From: Vibrio fluvialis
Lineage (GTDB): Bacteria; Pseudomonadota; Gammaproteobacteria; Enterobacterales; Vibrionaceae
Assembly (NCBI RefSeq): GCF_900460245.1
Contig: NZ_UHIP01000001.1
Span: 1,488,001 to 1,552,000 of the forward strand
DNA: 64,000 bases
Direction of reading: 5' to 3'
Made by a program: the position numbers and the translations under genes
The notes under the pieces: generated by a model
Databases searched by the model: none
The model's input: only the letters and a program-made list of their open reading frames with translations
What the model was told of the DNA's origin: nothing
In this document: positions 17,971-27,738 of the stretch, in pieces
Position numbering within the stretch: position 1 is the stretch's first letter
How the letters are laid out: the number at the start of each line of letters is the position of its first letter

Positions 17971-18723
17971 TTACTTGCTTTCTTGTGAAACGCCAGCCAG
18001 TTCCATCAGTGAGTCATGATCAAGGATAGTAATGTATTTACCCTTAACACTCAGAATTTCAGACTTCTGGAAACGACCCAGTAGGCGACTGATCGTTTCT
18101 ACGGTGAGCCCCAGATAGTTACCGATGTCACCGCGTGTCATTGTCAGACGGAACTCTCGCGGGCTGAAACCACGTTGAGAGAAACGTGTAGAAAGGTTGT
18201 ACAGGAACGCCGCCAGACGTTCTTCCGCATTCTTCTTCGACAGCAACAGAATCATTTCTTGATCGCCTTTGATTTCGTTACTCATCAAACGCATGATTTG
18301 CTGACGCAGTTTAGGCATTTTACCTGACAGGTCGTCCAGAATTTCGTAAGGAATTTCACACACCATCGAGGTTTCCAGCGCCTGAGCGAAACTCGGGTGA
18401 GAATCACCAGTAATCGCATCAAAGCCAACTAAGTCGCCAGCCAGATGGAAAGCAGTGATCTGCTCATCACCTTGTTCAGTAATGGTGTAGCTTTTGATTG
18501 TGCCAGAACGGATTGCGTACAGAGAACGCAGATCATCACCAGCTTTAAACAGTTCCTGACCTTTTTGAATCGGTTTTTTACGCTCGATAATCTGATCAAG
18601 CTGATCCAACTCCGATTCATTCAGAGTAAACGGGATGCAAAGCTGACTAATACTGCAGTCTTGACAATGAATTGCACAACCACCGGATTGAATGCGTTTT
18701 GCAGCAGGCTTTTCAGAAATCAT
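17971..18723 (-). CDS. fnr: Fumarate/nitrate reduction regulator
   Basis: 250 residues. The N-terminal cysteine pattern [14 protein letters not shown] and the later Cys in SMVCEIPYE give the four ligands of the oxygen-labile 4Fe-4S cluster. A cyclic-nucleotide-binding-type fold and a C-terminal HTH ([20 protein letters not shown], with the ExxSR recognition helix) follow. It is the global switch to anaerobic respiration and probably controls the cco and fdh operons here. A perfect FNR box overlaps its promoter region, indicating autoregulation. Confidence 0.97.
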   Translation of the reverse strand: MISEKPAAKRIQSGGCAIHCQDCSISQLCIPFTLNESELDQLDQIIERKKPIQKGQELFKAGDDLRSLYAIRSGTIKSYTITEQGDEQITAFHLAGDLVGFDAITGDSHPSFAQALETSMVCEIPYEILDDLSGKMPKLRQQIMRLMSNEIKGDQEMILLLSKKNAEERLAAFLYNLSTRFSQRGFSPREFRLTMTRGDIGNYLGLTVETISRLLGRFQKSEILSVKGKYITILDHDSLMELAGVSQESK

Positions 18724-18739
18724 AACAACCTTTCACTAT

Positions 18740-18753
18740 TTGATATACATCAA
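18740..18753 (-). promoter_or_regulatory. FNR box upstream of fnr
   Basis: TTGATATACATCAA is an exact match to TTGAT-N4-ATCAA, 17 bp upstream of the fnr start codon. A box so close to the start suggests repression by FNR of its own gene, as in E. coli. Confidence 0.88.
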
Positions 18754-18813
18754 TATTTTAGCATCCCTTAACCCCAAAGGATAGCGAAAATAATTGTGCA
18801 AAAAATCAACTAC

Positions 18814-19488
18814 CTAAACTAAGGTAATCAGCATATTTATGGCTCCGACACCGGTATATACGCCATAAACGATAATAAACATTGCCGCTATATGACGAAA
18901 TATTTTCGATTGTTGCAACTCTTTTATTTTTGTTGCACCAAAACCAACCAAAAGCATCGCAGGCAATGTCCCTAAACCAAACGCGCCCATAACAAGAGCG
19001 CCTTGTAAAAAACCGCCCGAAACCGCGGCCCAAGTCAAAATTGAATACACCAATCCACATGGCAACCAGCCCCAGATAAAACCAAACGGCAGGGCATACC
19101 AGCTTTTTTTTAGCGGCAGAAGCGCTTTCCCTGCGGGCGAAATGTGTTTCCATAGTCGTTGGCCCAAAGCCTCGAGTTTAAGCACACCAAACCACCATCG
19201 GCCAACGTAAAGTCCAAGACCAATCATCAACACAGCGGCCAACAGTCGTAACCAGACCAAGAAATGATTGATATCAGCCACAGCTGAAAGAGAAGCCGTT
19301 AAACCGCCAACAATCGCGCCAAACAGCATGTAGCTGCCAATCCGGCCAAAATTGTAAAAGAACAGCGGCGCAGAAGGGTTAGATTGATGGTTTAGAGTGA
19401 GGAGGGCGCCAAGACCGCCGCACATACCCATGCAGTGTCCAGCGCCCAGCAAACCAATCACAAACGCTCCGATAAAATCGGGGGTCAT
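18814..19488 (-). CDS. TauE/SafE-like membrane protein of the cbb3 cluster
   Basis: 224 residues with about six helices. The first part, GAFVIGLLGAGHCMGMCGGLG, carries a conserved His-Cys-Met-Cys group typical of the heavy-metal/sulfite exporter-like family found at the end of cco assembly clusters (often called CcoI-associated or YtgP-type). It overlaps ccoS by four bases (ATGA). Location next to the copper P-type ATPase points to a role in copper handling for cbb3 maturation (inference). Confidence 0.85.
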   Translation of the reverse strand: MTPDFIGAFVIGLLGAGHCMGMCGGLGALLTLNHQSNPSAPLFFYNFGRIGSYMLFGAIVGGLTASLSAVADINHFLVWLRLLAAVLMIGLGLYVGRWWFGVLKLEALGQRLWKHISPAGKALLPLKKSWYALPFGFIWGWLPCGLVYSILTWAAVSGGFLQGALVMGAFGLGTLPAMLLVGFGATKIKELQQSKIFRHIAAMFIIVYGVYTGVGAINMLITLV

Positions 19489-19658
19489 TGTTTGTCCTTG
19501 GTCGATTTTTCAACTTGCTCGTCATCTTCAAACAGAATGTTGTGCCCCTGACGTTCAAGATCCTCAAACTGTTCGCTTTTCACTGCCCACAGAAAAATAG
19601 CGACGGCAACGCAGACAAGCACAATAGCGATAGGAATCAGAATATAGAGGCTTTCCAT
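19485..19658 (-). CDS. ccoS: cbb3 oxidase assembly protein CcoS
   Basis: 57 residues read directly from the minus strand: MESLYILIPIAIVLVCVAVA opens a single membrane span, then LWAVKSEQFEDLERQG, the hallmark of CcoS, and an acidic tail (FEDDEQ). It starts right after the ccoI stop and overlaps the next gene by four bases. CcoS is needed for cofactor insertion into CcoN in Rhodobacter. Confidence 0.93.
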   Translation of the reverse strand: MESLYILIPIAIVLVCVAVAIFLWAVKSEQFEDLERQGHNILFEDDEQVEKSTKDKQ

Positions 19659-22031
19659 TTACTTACCTTGCTCTTTCAACAAACGAAGAGAGTTGGATAC
19701 TACTATAATTGAGCTGGCAGACATACCCACCACTGCCACATATGGCGCAACTAAGCCAGCCACTGCAAGTGGCAAAATCAGCACGTTGTATCCCAACGAC
19801 CAGGCCAGATTTTCACGAATAATACGGCGGGTTTTGAGTGCTAACGCGCGAGCCTCCAGCAGTTTATCCAGTTTATCGCCGAGCAAAACCATGTCTGCTG
19901 ACGCTTTCGCAACATCTGTCCCACCACCCATCGCAACTGAAATATGCGCCCCAGCAAGTGTAGGGGCATCGTTAATCCCATCACCAACCATCATCGTGAT
20001 ATCTTGTGCATTGATCTTATTCAGATACGCCAGTTTATCTTCCGGTTTGGCCTGAGCGACAACATGATCAATCCCCATCTGACGCGCGACGGTTTGCGCG
20101 TTTGCTTCGGAATCACCGGTCAACAAAGTGATTCGGATACCGGCATCATGAAACTTGTCGATGAATGTCTTCGCTTCTTTGCGCACTGGATCTTGGTAAA
20201 AAAACGTCGCAACGTGTTCACCACCAATCGCGAGATAAATGGCATTCACTTCACCTTGGCTGGCGTTACTTAAAACAAATTCCGCGCTACCGATTTTCAC
20301 ATCATGCGTGCCATATTGGCCCACAACGCCAGAGCCGATCACGTTCTGTACTTGTTCAACAACAAACTCAGCGTCAGCATACATTCTGAATGCCTTGGCA
20401 ATGGGATGGTTCGCGTGTTGTTCCAGTGATGCGGCCAGCGCCAGACATTGCTCTTCTGTCCAAGAAGAGTGAAGCGCAACCCGACAGATTTCGATATTGC
20501 CGTGCGTCAGGGTGCCCGTCTTATCGATCACCAAATGGTTCACTCTGCACAGAGTTTCGAAAACGTGGCTCTTGCGGAGCAAAATACCGAAACCGCCCAT
20601 GCGAGAGGTCGCACAAGTAAGCGCGGTAGGCGTTGCCAGAGACAAGGCACAAGGGCAAGTGGCCACCAATACAGACAACATTATCCAGAACGCGTCATCC
20701 GGCTTTGCTTGATGCCAATAGAACCATGTCCCAGCGGCAATGATCAAAATCACGGCGACGAAGTAACGCGCCACAACATCCGCAATTTCAGCAATGCGCG
20801 GTTTGGAAGACTGTGCATCATCCTGCAGACGCACAATATTGGAGATGACCGAATCCGCCTTAGAGGCTGTGACCTCAAGCTCGAATGCTTCCTCGCCATT
20901 CAGCGTTCCGGCAAAGACCGCATCGCCTTTATTTTTCACGACCGGCAGTGACTCACCAGTGAGCATAGATTCATCCACATGGACTCGGCCCCGTATGATT
21001 TTGCCGTCAGCGGGAATGTGTTCACCCGGCAAAACTCGAATTTGATCGCCCAGTTGCAGCGTTTTCACCGGCACCTGTTGCCCATCCAACGTGGTGGCAA
21101 TCGCAGGAATCAATTTGAGCAGGTTACCACTCGCCGCCGCCGCTTTGCGGCGTGCGCGCATCTCAAGAAAGCGTCCGACTAACAGAAAGAATGTGAACAT
21201 GGAGATGGACTCAAAAAAGACTTCGCCTTTTTGCGTCACGGTTGCGACAAGACTGGCCACATAAGCAAAAATTAACGCAATCGACACAGGGACATCCATG
21301 CCAAGCGTTCGACCTTTAATACTGCGCCACGCGTTAAAATAAAATGGTAGCGCAGAGTAGAGCAGTACAGGAGTCGCGAAAATCAGGCTAACCCAGCGAA
21401 AGTAGTTTTTAAACTCAGCATCCAAATCACCAAACGCTTCAAGGTACAGTGCCACCGCCAGCATCATAACCTGCATGGTGGCAAGCCCCGCGATCCCCAG
21501 GCGATAGAGGTACTGCTTCATCGTCTGGTGATAAAACGCTTCATGCTGATCCGCTTCAAACGGAGCGGCCTTGTAGCCCAGTTTATGGATTTGACTGAGA
21601 ATCTCACTCAATTTTGCTTTGGATTTGTCCCAACTCAGCAACGCCCGGTTAGTTGTGGTATTAACACGAATCGACAACACACCCGGTTCATTCGCCAGTT
21701 GCTTTTCAATGAGCCAAGCACAAGCCGCGCAAGAGACCCCATCAAGTGACAACGTCACTTCACCACAATCACCGTTATTTCGGACAAACTCGGCCTGTAC
21801 ATCGGAATTATCATAATGAATCAGTGACTTAAGCTGTTCTGGTACCAATTCCACTTTTTCGGCTGGTGCTGTGCGGAACTGATAATAGGACACTAGACCG
21901 TTATCGACGATGGTTTGCGCCACCGTCTCACATCCCGGGCAACACATCTCCCGTTCTTCACCGAGAATCTCTACCTTGAAATCCGTGTTGGCTGGGACAT
22001 CTTCACCGCAGTGATAACACGCTTTACTCAT
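19659..22031 (-). CDS. ccoI: Copper-type P1B ATPase CcoI/FixI
   Basis: 790 residues. The N-terminus has CYHCGEDVPAN and a second CPGC, then a heavy-metal-associated domain with GVSCAACAW. Membrane region with the metal motif TCPCALSLATP, phosphorylation site DKTGTLT, hinge GDGINDAP. It supplies copper to the periplasm for cbb3 oxidase. It lies between ccoH and ccoS. A perfect matS-like site is embedded in it (21746-21758). Confidence 0.95.
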   Translation of the reverse strand: MSKACYHCGEDVPANTDFKVEILGEEREMCCPGCETVAQTIVDNGLVSYYQFRTAPAEKVELVPEQLKSLIHYDNSDVQAEFVRNNGDCGEVTLSLDGVSCAACAWLIEKQLANEPGVLSIRVNTTTNRALLSWDKSKAKLSEILSQIHKLGYKAAPFEADQHEAFYHQTMKQYLYRLGIAGLATMQVMMLAVALYLEAFGDLDAEFKNYFRWVSLIFATPVLLYSALPFYFNAWRSIKGRTLGMDVPVSIALIFAYVASLVATVTQKGEVFFESISMFTFFLLVGRFLEMRARRKAAAASGNLLKLIPAIATTLDGQQVPVKTLQLGDQIRVLPGEHIPADGKIIRGRVHVDESMLTGESLPVVKNKGDAVFAGTLNGEEAFELEVTASKADSVISNIVRLQDDAQSSKPRIAEIADVVARYFVAVILIIAAGTWFYWHQAKPDDAFWIMLSVLVATCPCALSLATPTALTCATSRMGGFGILLRKSHVFETLCRVNHLVIDKTGTLTHGNIEICRVALHSSWTEEQCLALAASLEQHANHPIAKAFRMYADAEFVVEQVQNVIGSGVVGQYGTHDVKIGSAEFVLSNASQGEVNAIYLAIGGEHVATFFYQDPVRKEAKTFIDKFHDAGIRITLLTGDSEANAQTVARQMGIDHVVAQAKPEDKLAYLNKINAQDITMMVGDGINDAPTLAGAHISVAMGGGTDVAKASADMVLLGDKLDKLLEARALALKTRRIIRENLAWSLGYNVLILPLAVAGLVAPYVAVVGMSASSIIVVSNSLRLLKEQGK
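21746..21758. promoter_or_regulatory. matS site (MatP binding), exact consensus
   Basis: GTGACAACGTCAC agrees at every position with GTGACRNYGTCAC. It lies in the ccoI coding sequence, as matS sites often do. matP itself is at 41246-41695 and dif at 30480, so a Ter macrodomain site is expected here. Confidence 0.75.
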
Positions 22032-22035
22032 GATA

Positions 22036-22518
22036 TTAATAATTCATCAGTTGAGTCGGAGACTCAGTAGGGAAAGTGACTCTGCCTTGAACCAGCCATT
22101 CGCTATTGTGGGGAGTGAGTTCAATAAACCAAGGGCCCTGAAGCTCGCTATCTCGATTAATTCGATAGCGACCTTTAGCGTCAGCCGTCAGCAGCATTGA
22201 GAAATCACGATCTGGTAGGGTTCGGTGGGCAAACATCGCCTGAATCGCTGGAAAATGATCTAGATTCCCTTTGTTCAGTTCAATCACAATATCGTTGCCT
22301 TCAGAGTAGACAGCGGCATTCAAACCGAGCTCCTTAGCAACATGAATCTTAGACAAATCGATATTGATGCCTTTGCCTTTTTTATAGTAATCCTCAGTCA
22401 CCAGGGATACCGAATTATTGGAAAACACGATGACAGTAGCAATTGTCCAGACAACGACCGTAAGCGGAAGAATAATCAGAAACCACGGCCAGAATTGTTT
22501 ATACCAAGGCTTTACCAT
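22036..22518 (-). CDS. ccoH: FixH/CcoH cbb3 assembly protein
   Basis: 160 residues, with one N-terminal membrane helix (WPWFLIILPLTVVVWTIATV) followed by VTEDYYKKGKGIN, the FixH signature, and a periplasmic beta domain. Located between ccoP and ccoI. FixH/CcoH stabilises cbb3 subunits during assembly. No ccoG is present between ccoP and ccoH, where it occurs in many bacteria. Confidence 0.92.
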   Translation of the reverse strand: MVKPWYKQFWPWFLIILPLTVVVWTIATVIVFSNNSVSLVTEDYYKKGKGINIDLSKIHVAKELGLNAAVYSEGNDIVIELNKGNLDHFPAIQAMFAHRTLPDRDFSMLLTADAKGRYRINRDSELQGPWFIELTPHNSEWLVQGRVTFPTESPTQLMNY

Positions 22519-22552
22519 AAAAAAGTTCTCTACAACAAAAAAGAAGGCTCTA

Positions 22553-22588
22553 ACTTAAAAGAAAGACAGCCCCTTTGAAAGGGGCTGT
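22553..22588 (-). terminator. Terminator/attenuator after ccoP
   Basis: ACAGCCCC, loop of seven, GGGGCTGT; on the minus strand CTTTCTTTT follows. It separates the structural genes ccoNOQP from the assembly genes ccoH-I-S. Confidence 0.82.
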
Positions 22589-22602
22589 TATTGGACTGTT
22601 AC

Positions 22603-23580
22603 TTATTTGTCTGAATTGCTCAGGCTCCAGACATAAGCAGCAACCAGTTGCACTTTGTCTTCACCTAGAATATCAATCCAAGCAGGCATCACACCTGAGC
22701 GGCCGTTAGATACGGTTTCAGTTACCGCTGCGCGCGAATCGCCAAACAGCCAGTCTTGGTCTGTCAGGTCTGGGGCACCCACTGCTGGGTTACCTTTACC
22801 ATCTGTACCGTGACATGCTGCACACACGACAAAGCGTGCTTTACCAGCTTCTGCCTCACGAGCGTTAACCGAACGACCAGATAAGCTTAGAGCGTAGCTC
22901 ACGACTTCCTGAACGCCTTGTTCACCCAGTGCATCCTTCCATGCCGGCATTTGGCCGATACGGCCGTGACGGATTGTTGTCACGATAGCATCAGGTTCAC
23001 CGCCATACAGCCACGCATTGTCAGTCAGGTTAGGGAAACCTTTCTGGCCACGCGCATCTGAGCCGTGACACTGAGAACAGTTTTGCAGGAACAAACGCTG
23101 TCCTACTTTCAGTGCATCGGAATCTGCCGCGATTTCAGGAATAGGGCGTAGATCTGAGCCACCATCTTTGTATGCCAGACGTTTGAATGCTTCACCAAAG
23201 TAGGTGTCTGCGTCGTCCAGTTCTTTCGCATACTGCACCAGAGTTTTATTTTCCTGAGCAGCCGCAATTGAGGCTTTTGATTCTTCCAGTGAGCGAACTC
23301 GCTGGTCTGAACTTTGCCAACCTAACACACCTTTAAAGTTACCCAGACCTGGGTAAAGAGTCAGGTAGACAGCAGCAAAAACGAAGGTACTTACAAACAG
23401 GTAAGTCCACCATTTTGGCAGCGGGTTGTTAATTTCGCGAATACCATCGTACTCGTGCCCCATGTCTACGCCTTCTTCCACACCCATTTTGTCTTTAAGA
23501 CACCAAACGAGCAGGAAAGCACAGCCCAACAGGGTTCCCAGTGTGATGACGGTAATCCATAGACTCCAGAATGTTGTCAT
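22603..23580 (-). CDS. ccoP: cbb3 cytochrome oxidase diheme subunit III
   Basis: 325 residues. N-terminal membrane helix pair, then two cytochrome c domains with CSQCHG and CAACHG heme sites. Distal methionines (QMPAWKD and VMPAWID) are the probable sixth ligands. It accepts electrons from c-type cytochromes. Its ATG overlaps the ccoQ stop by one base. Confidence 0.96.
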   Translation of the reverse strand: MTTFWSLWITVITLGTLLGCAFLLVWCLKDKMGVEEGVDMGHEYDGIREINNPLPKWWTYLFVSTFVFAAVYLTLYPGLGNFKGVLGWQSSDQRVRSLEESKASIAAAQENKTLVQYAKELDDADTYFGEAFKRLAYKDGGSDLRPIPEIAADSDALKVGQRLFLQNCSQCHGSDARGQKGFPNLTDNAWLYGGEPDAIVTTIRHGRIGQMPAWKDALGEQGVQEVVSYALSLSGRSVNAREAEAGKARFVVCAACHGTDGKGNPAVGAPDLTDQDWLFGDSRAAVTETVSNGRSGVMPAWIDILGEDKVQLVAAYVWSLSNSDK

Positions 23581-23753
23581 TACTTAGTCACTCCTTGTTT
23601 TTTTGAGGGCGTTTGCGGTTCGTCTGCAAAAATCAGATTGGCAGCCTCATCAAAGCGAGCTTTACGTTTTTTACCGTAGGCCCACCAAACGACGCCAATA
23701 AAGCAGACGAAAAGCACTATGGTCCAAATACTGTGAATAGTACCGATATCCAT
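23580..23753 (-). CDS. ccoQ: cbb3 oxidase small subunit CcoQ/FixQ
   Basis: 57 residues read from the minus strand, beginning MDIGTIHSIWTIVLFVCFIG, then VVWWAYGKKRKARFDEAANL, the FixQ pattern of one membrane span followed by a basic/acidic segment. It stabilises the oxidase complex. It lies between ccoO (11 bp away) and ccoP (1-bp overlap). Confidence 0.93.
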   Translation of the reverse strand: MDIGTIHSIWTIVLFVCFIGVVWWAYGKKRKARFDEAANLIFADEPQTPSKKQGVTK

Positions 23754-23764
23754 AATTACCCCTG

Positions 23765-24385
23765 TTATTTCATTGCGTGACCAATAGACTGAAGATAAGC
23801 GATGATGGCATCCATCTCGGTTTTACCTTCTACATCTTTTGCCGCATTCGCGATTTGTTCATCTGTGTATGGCACGCCAAATTTGTCACGGAACAACTCA
23901 AGTTTCTGTTGAGTGTATTTACCGTCAAGGACATTTTCAGCTAACCATGGGAAACCAGGCATGTTTGATTCAGGTACCAGTTCGCGAGGGTTAGTCAGGT
24001 GAACACGGTGCCATTCATCAGAATAACGACCGCCAACACGTGCTAAGTCAGGACCAGTACGCTTAGAACCCCACAGGAATGGATGTTCCCACACGCTTTC
24101 ACCCGCAACTGAGTAATGGCCGTAACGTTCCGTTTCAGAACGGAATGGACGAACCATCTGGCTGTGACAGACGTTACAACCTTCACGGATGTAGATATCA
24201 CGGCCTTCCAATTGCAGAGCAGTGTAAGGTTTCAGATTCTCTACAGGCTCAGTCGTTTGCTTTTGGAAAATCAACGGTGTGATTTCAACCAGAGCACCCC
24301 AACTGATTGCGAAAACGATAAAAATAGCCAACAGACCGACATTGCGCTCAATGATTTCGTGGCGATTATTAGAATTAGAACTCAT
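23765..24385 (-). CDS. ccoO: cbb3 cytochrome oxidase monoheme subunit II
   Basis: 206 residues. One N-terminal membrane anchor and one heme c site in [18 protein letters not shown]. The methionine in [10 protein letters not shown] is the likely distal ligand. Part of ccoNOQP. Confidence 0.96.
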   Translation of the reverse strand: MSSNSNNRHEIIERNVGLLAIFIVFAISWGALVEITPLIFQKQTTEPVENLKPYTALQLEGRDIYIREGCNVCHSQMVRPFRSETERYGHYSVAGESVWEHPFLWGSKRTGPDLARVGGRYSDEWHRVHLTNPRELVPESNMPGFPWLAENVLDGKYTQQKLELFRDKFGVPYTDEQIANAAKDVEGKTEMDAIIAYLQSIGHAMK

Positions 24386-24398
24386 TCTTTCAATCTCC

Positions 24399-25826
<1,428 letters not shown>

Positions 25827-26085
25827 TTGCATGCTTCCAATGTCTAATTAACTACACTTTACTTCCAACACGACACATGTCGTAATGCCACCCAAGTTCA
25901 CAATAAAAATTAATGTCTTTTCAGAACCTTAATACCTATTGCTGACTTTATAAAAAAGTGGCATTTTCAGCCGACAACTATACTGCAATTAACAATTCAA
26001 TGACAGTGTAGTAACCTTACTATCCATCCGGATTTGGCCTTTTATTTCAAAACTTTGAAGTTTGTTACACGAGGAACTCACAGAC

Positions 26086-26442
26086 ATGGCGGCTGAAAAG
26101 CTTACTAAACACCGACTTGCTCAAATTATCATCACGCTGGCAATACTCGTTGGTGCTTTTTTTTGGCGCACGATCACATATCGTGATGTACCAACTCAAG
26201 AGTGCATTCCAGAGCCAAAATGTTCTTTATTTGTGAACGGACAAAAAATAACTGTAACAAAAAGTGAAGAGTTCCCAGGTGTGTATATTATTCGTCCAAT
26301 CCCCGTGGACTGGAGCCTGGAATCAAATGATGAATTGGTTCGAGATGGTGAAGAAGTGCAGTTAAAGGTGATTCGCAACAACTCAAAAACAAATAGCGCG
26401 ATTAATATTAATGACTCGGTAAACATTAATATTATTAATTAA
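26086..26442 (+). CDS. Small membrane-anchored protein, unknown
   Basis: 118 residues from the ATG at 26086 with GAGGA ten bases upstream. One N-terminal membrane helix (LAQIIITLAILVGAFFW), then a periplasmic domain with two cysteines (ECIPEPKCSL) and a beta-rich region. Divergent from ccoN. I do not recognise a family; similar small genes stand beside cco clusters in Vibrio, so a link to the oxidase is possible but not shown. Confidence 0.75.
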   Translation: MAAEKLTKHRLAQIIITLAILVGAFFWRTITYRDVPTQECIPEPKCSLFVNGQKITVTKSEEFPGVYIIRPIPVDWSLESNDELVRDGEEVQLKVIRNNSKTNSAININDSVNINIIN

Positions 26443-26550
26443 TAATGACGCATAATTTGCGAGATAGGCTTCATTAAGTTAAGAGAAAGAATTTAATATC
26501 GCTTAAAGTTAATGTATAAAGATTGAAGAATTTTTTAACTTTATTCGCAT

Positions 26551-27738
26551 ATGCGATTGATAACGACTTTTACTCAAATCTCTGATCCTATAAATGCCGT
26601 TAGTAATCTGAAAGAGTCCCTTATATTTGAGGGGCTTTCCAGTTTGGTATTCTATTATACCGATGAGTATCCTGCCGATATATTATTCCGCTCGCTTAAG
26701 CAAGCATTTCCTAATATTCCTTTTGTTGGGTGTTCGTCCTGCAAAGGCGTGATGACGGAAAAAGGTTACCATTCCGGACCTGTGATCGCGGCGTTGGCAA
26801 TCTATGATGCAGCGAGCAGTGCCTATGGTACAGGGCTAATCGGATTGGAAGACGATAAAGACCTCAGGAAATCAACGCGTAAGGCGATTCAGCAAGCGTT
26901 GAGGTCAGCTGATCGGATTGGAGAAGTACCCAGCCTAATTATCCTTCATGCCACGCCAGGCCATGAAGAGCTTTTTATCGATGAGATTGACGATACTTTT
27001 GGTACTCAAATTCCCATTATCGGGGGCAGCGCTGCAGACAATTACATTCAGCAGCAATGGTCAAGCATGACCGAGCAGGGATGGGTTAAAAACGGTCTGG
27101 CCGTCCAGCTGATTTTTCCATCCAAACCTCTCACAACCGGATTTAGCGCAGGCTATTCACCCACTGAGTTTGTTGGCACCGTAACCAAAGCCTCCGGACG
27201 ATTTATCCATGAAATCGATGGTGAGCCTGCTAAACAAATCTACAAAGAGTGGATCAGTGACCACTCCAGCGTTCAGATTTCAGAACACTACCTTTTTCAC
27301 CATGTCACTCGTTTTCCACTCGGCCGTGTCGCTGGCCATATTCACCAACAGCCTTATTACAAGTTGTCACATCCCGTTCGTATGACGCGAAGCGGCGCTA
27401 TGGAGATGTTCACCGCCGTCGTCGAAGGGGAAACGGTAACATTGATGACTGGTTCCAGAGAACAGCTGATCAACCGTGCGTCCCGGGTAGTCAAAGAGGC
27501 CAATACGCCAAACTATCATGAGTCTCAATTACTAGGGTCTATCATTATTTATTGTGCAGGCTCCATGCTGCGGCTGGGAGACGATATTCTCGGAGTTCAG
27601 CGTCAATTGAAGTCTCAAATGAACGGCCGGCCTTTTATTTGCCCGTTTACCTTTGGCGAACAAGGGCGTTTCATCGGTGGCGAGAATGCACACGGTAACC
27701 TGATGATCTCGTCAGTCCTTTTCTATGAGTCTGAGTAA
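26551..27738 (+). CDS. vpsV: FIST-domain sensor protein (NosP/VpsV type)
   Basis: 395 residues: FIST_N (about 30-225; PFVGCSSCKGV, IIGGSAADN) then FIST_C (about 230-375; CPFTFGEQGRF). FIST proteins bind small ligands; in several bacteria a FIST protein (NosP) binds heme and nitric oxide and controls a histidine kinase encoded beside it. The next gene overlaps this one by 14 bases, so partner assignment is strong. The gene pair corresponds to V. cholerae VpsV/VpsS. The start at 26551 lacks an obvious ribosome site. Confidence 0.88.
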   Translation: MRLITTFTQISDPINAVSNLKESLIFEGLSSLVFYYTDEYPADILFRSLKQAFPNIPFVGCSSCKGVMTEKGYHSGPVIAALAIYDAASSAYGTGLIGLEDDKDLRKSTRKAIQQALRSADRIGEVPSLIILHATPGHEELFIDEIDDTFGTQIPIIGGSAADNYIQQQWSSMTEQGWVKNGLAVQLIFPSKPLTTGFSAGYSPTEFVGTVTKASGRFIHEIDGEPAKQIYKEWISDHSSVQISEHYLFHHVTRFPLGRVAGHIHQQPYYKLSHPVRMTRSGAMEMFTAVVEGETVTLMTGSREQLINRASRVVKEANTPNYHESQLLGSIIIYCAGSMLRLGDDILGVQRQLKSQMNGRPFICPFTFGEQGRFIGGENAHGNLMISSVLFYESE

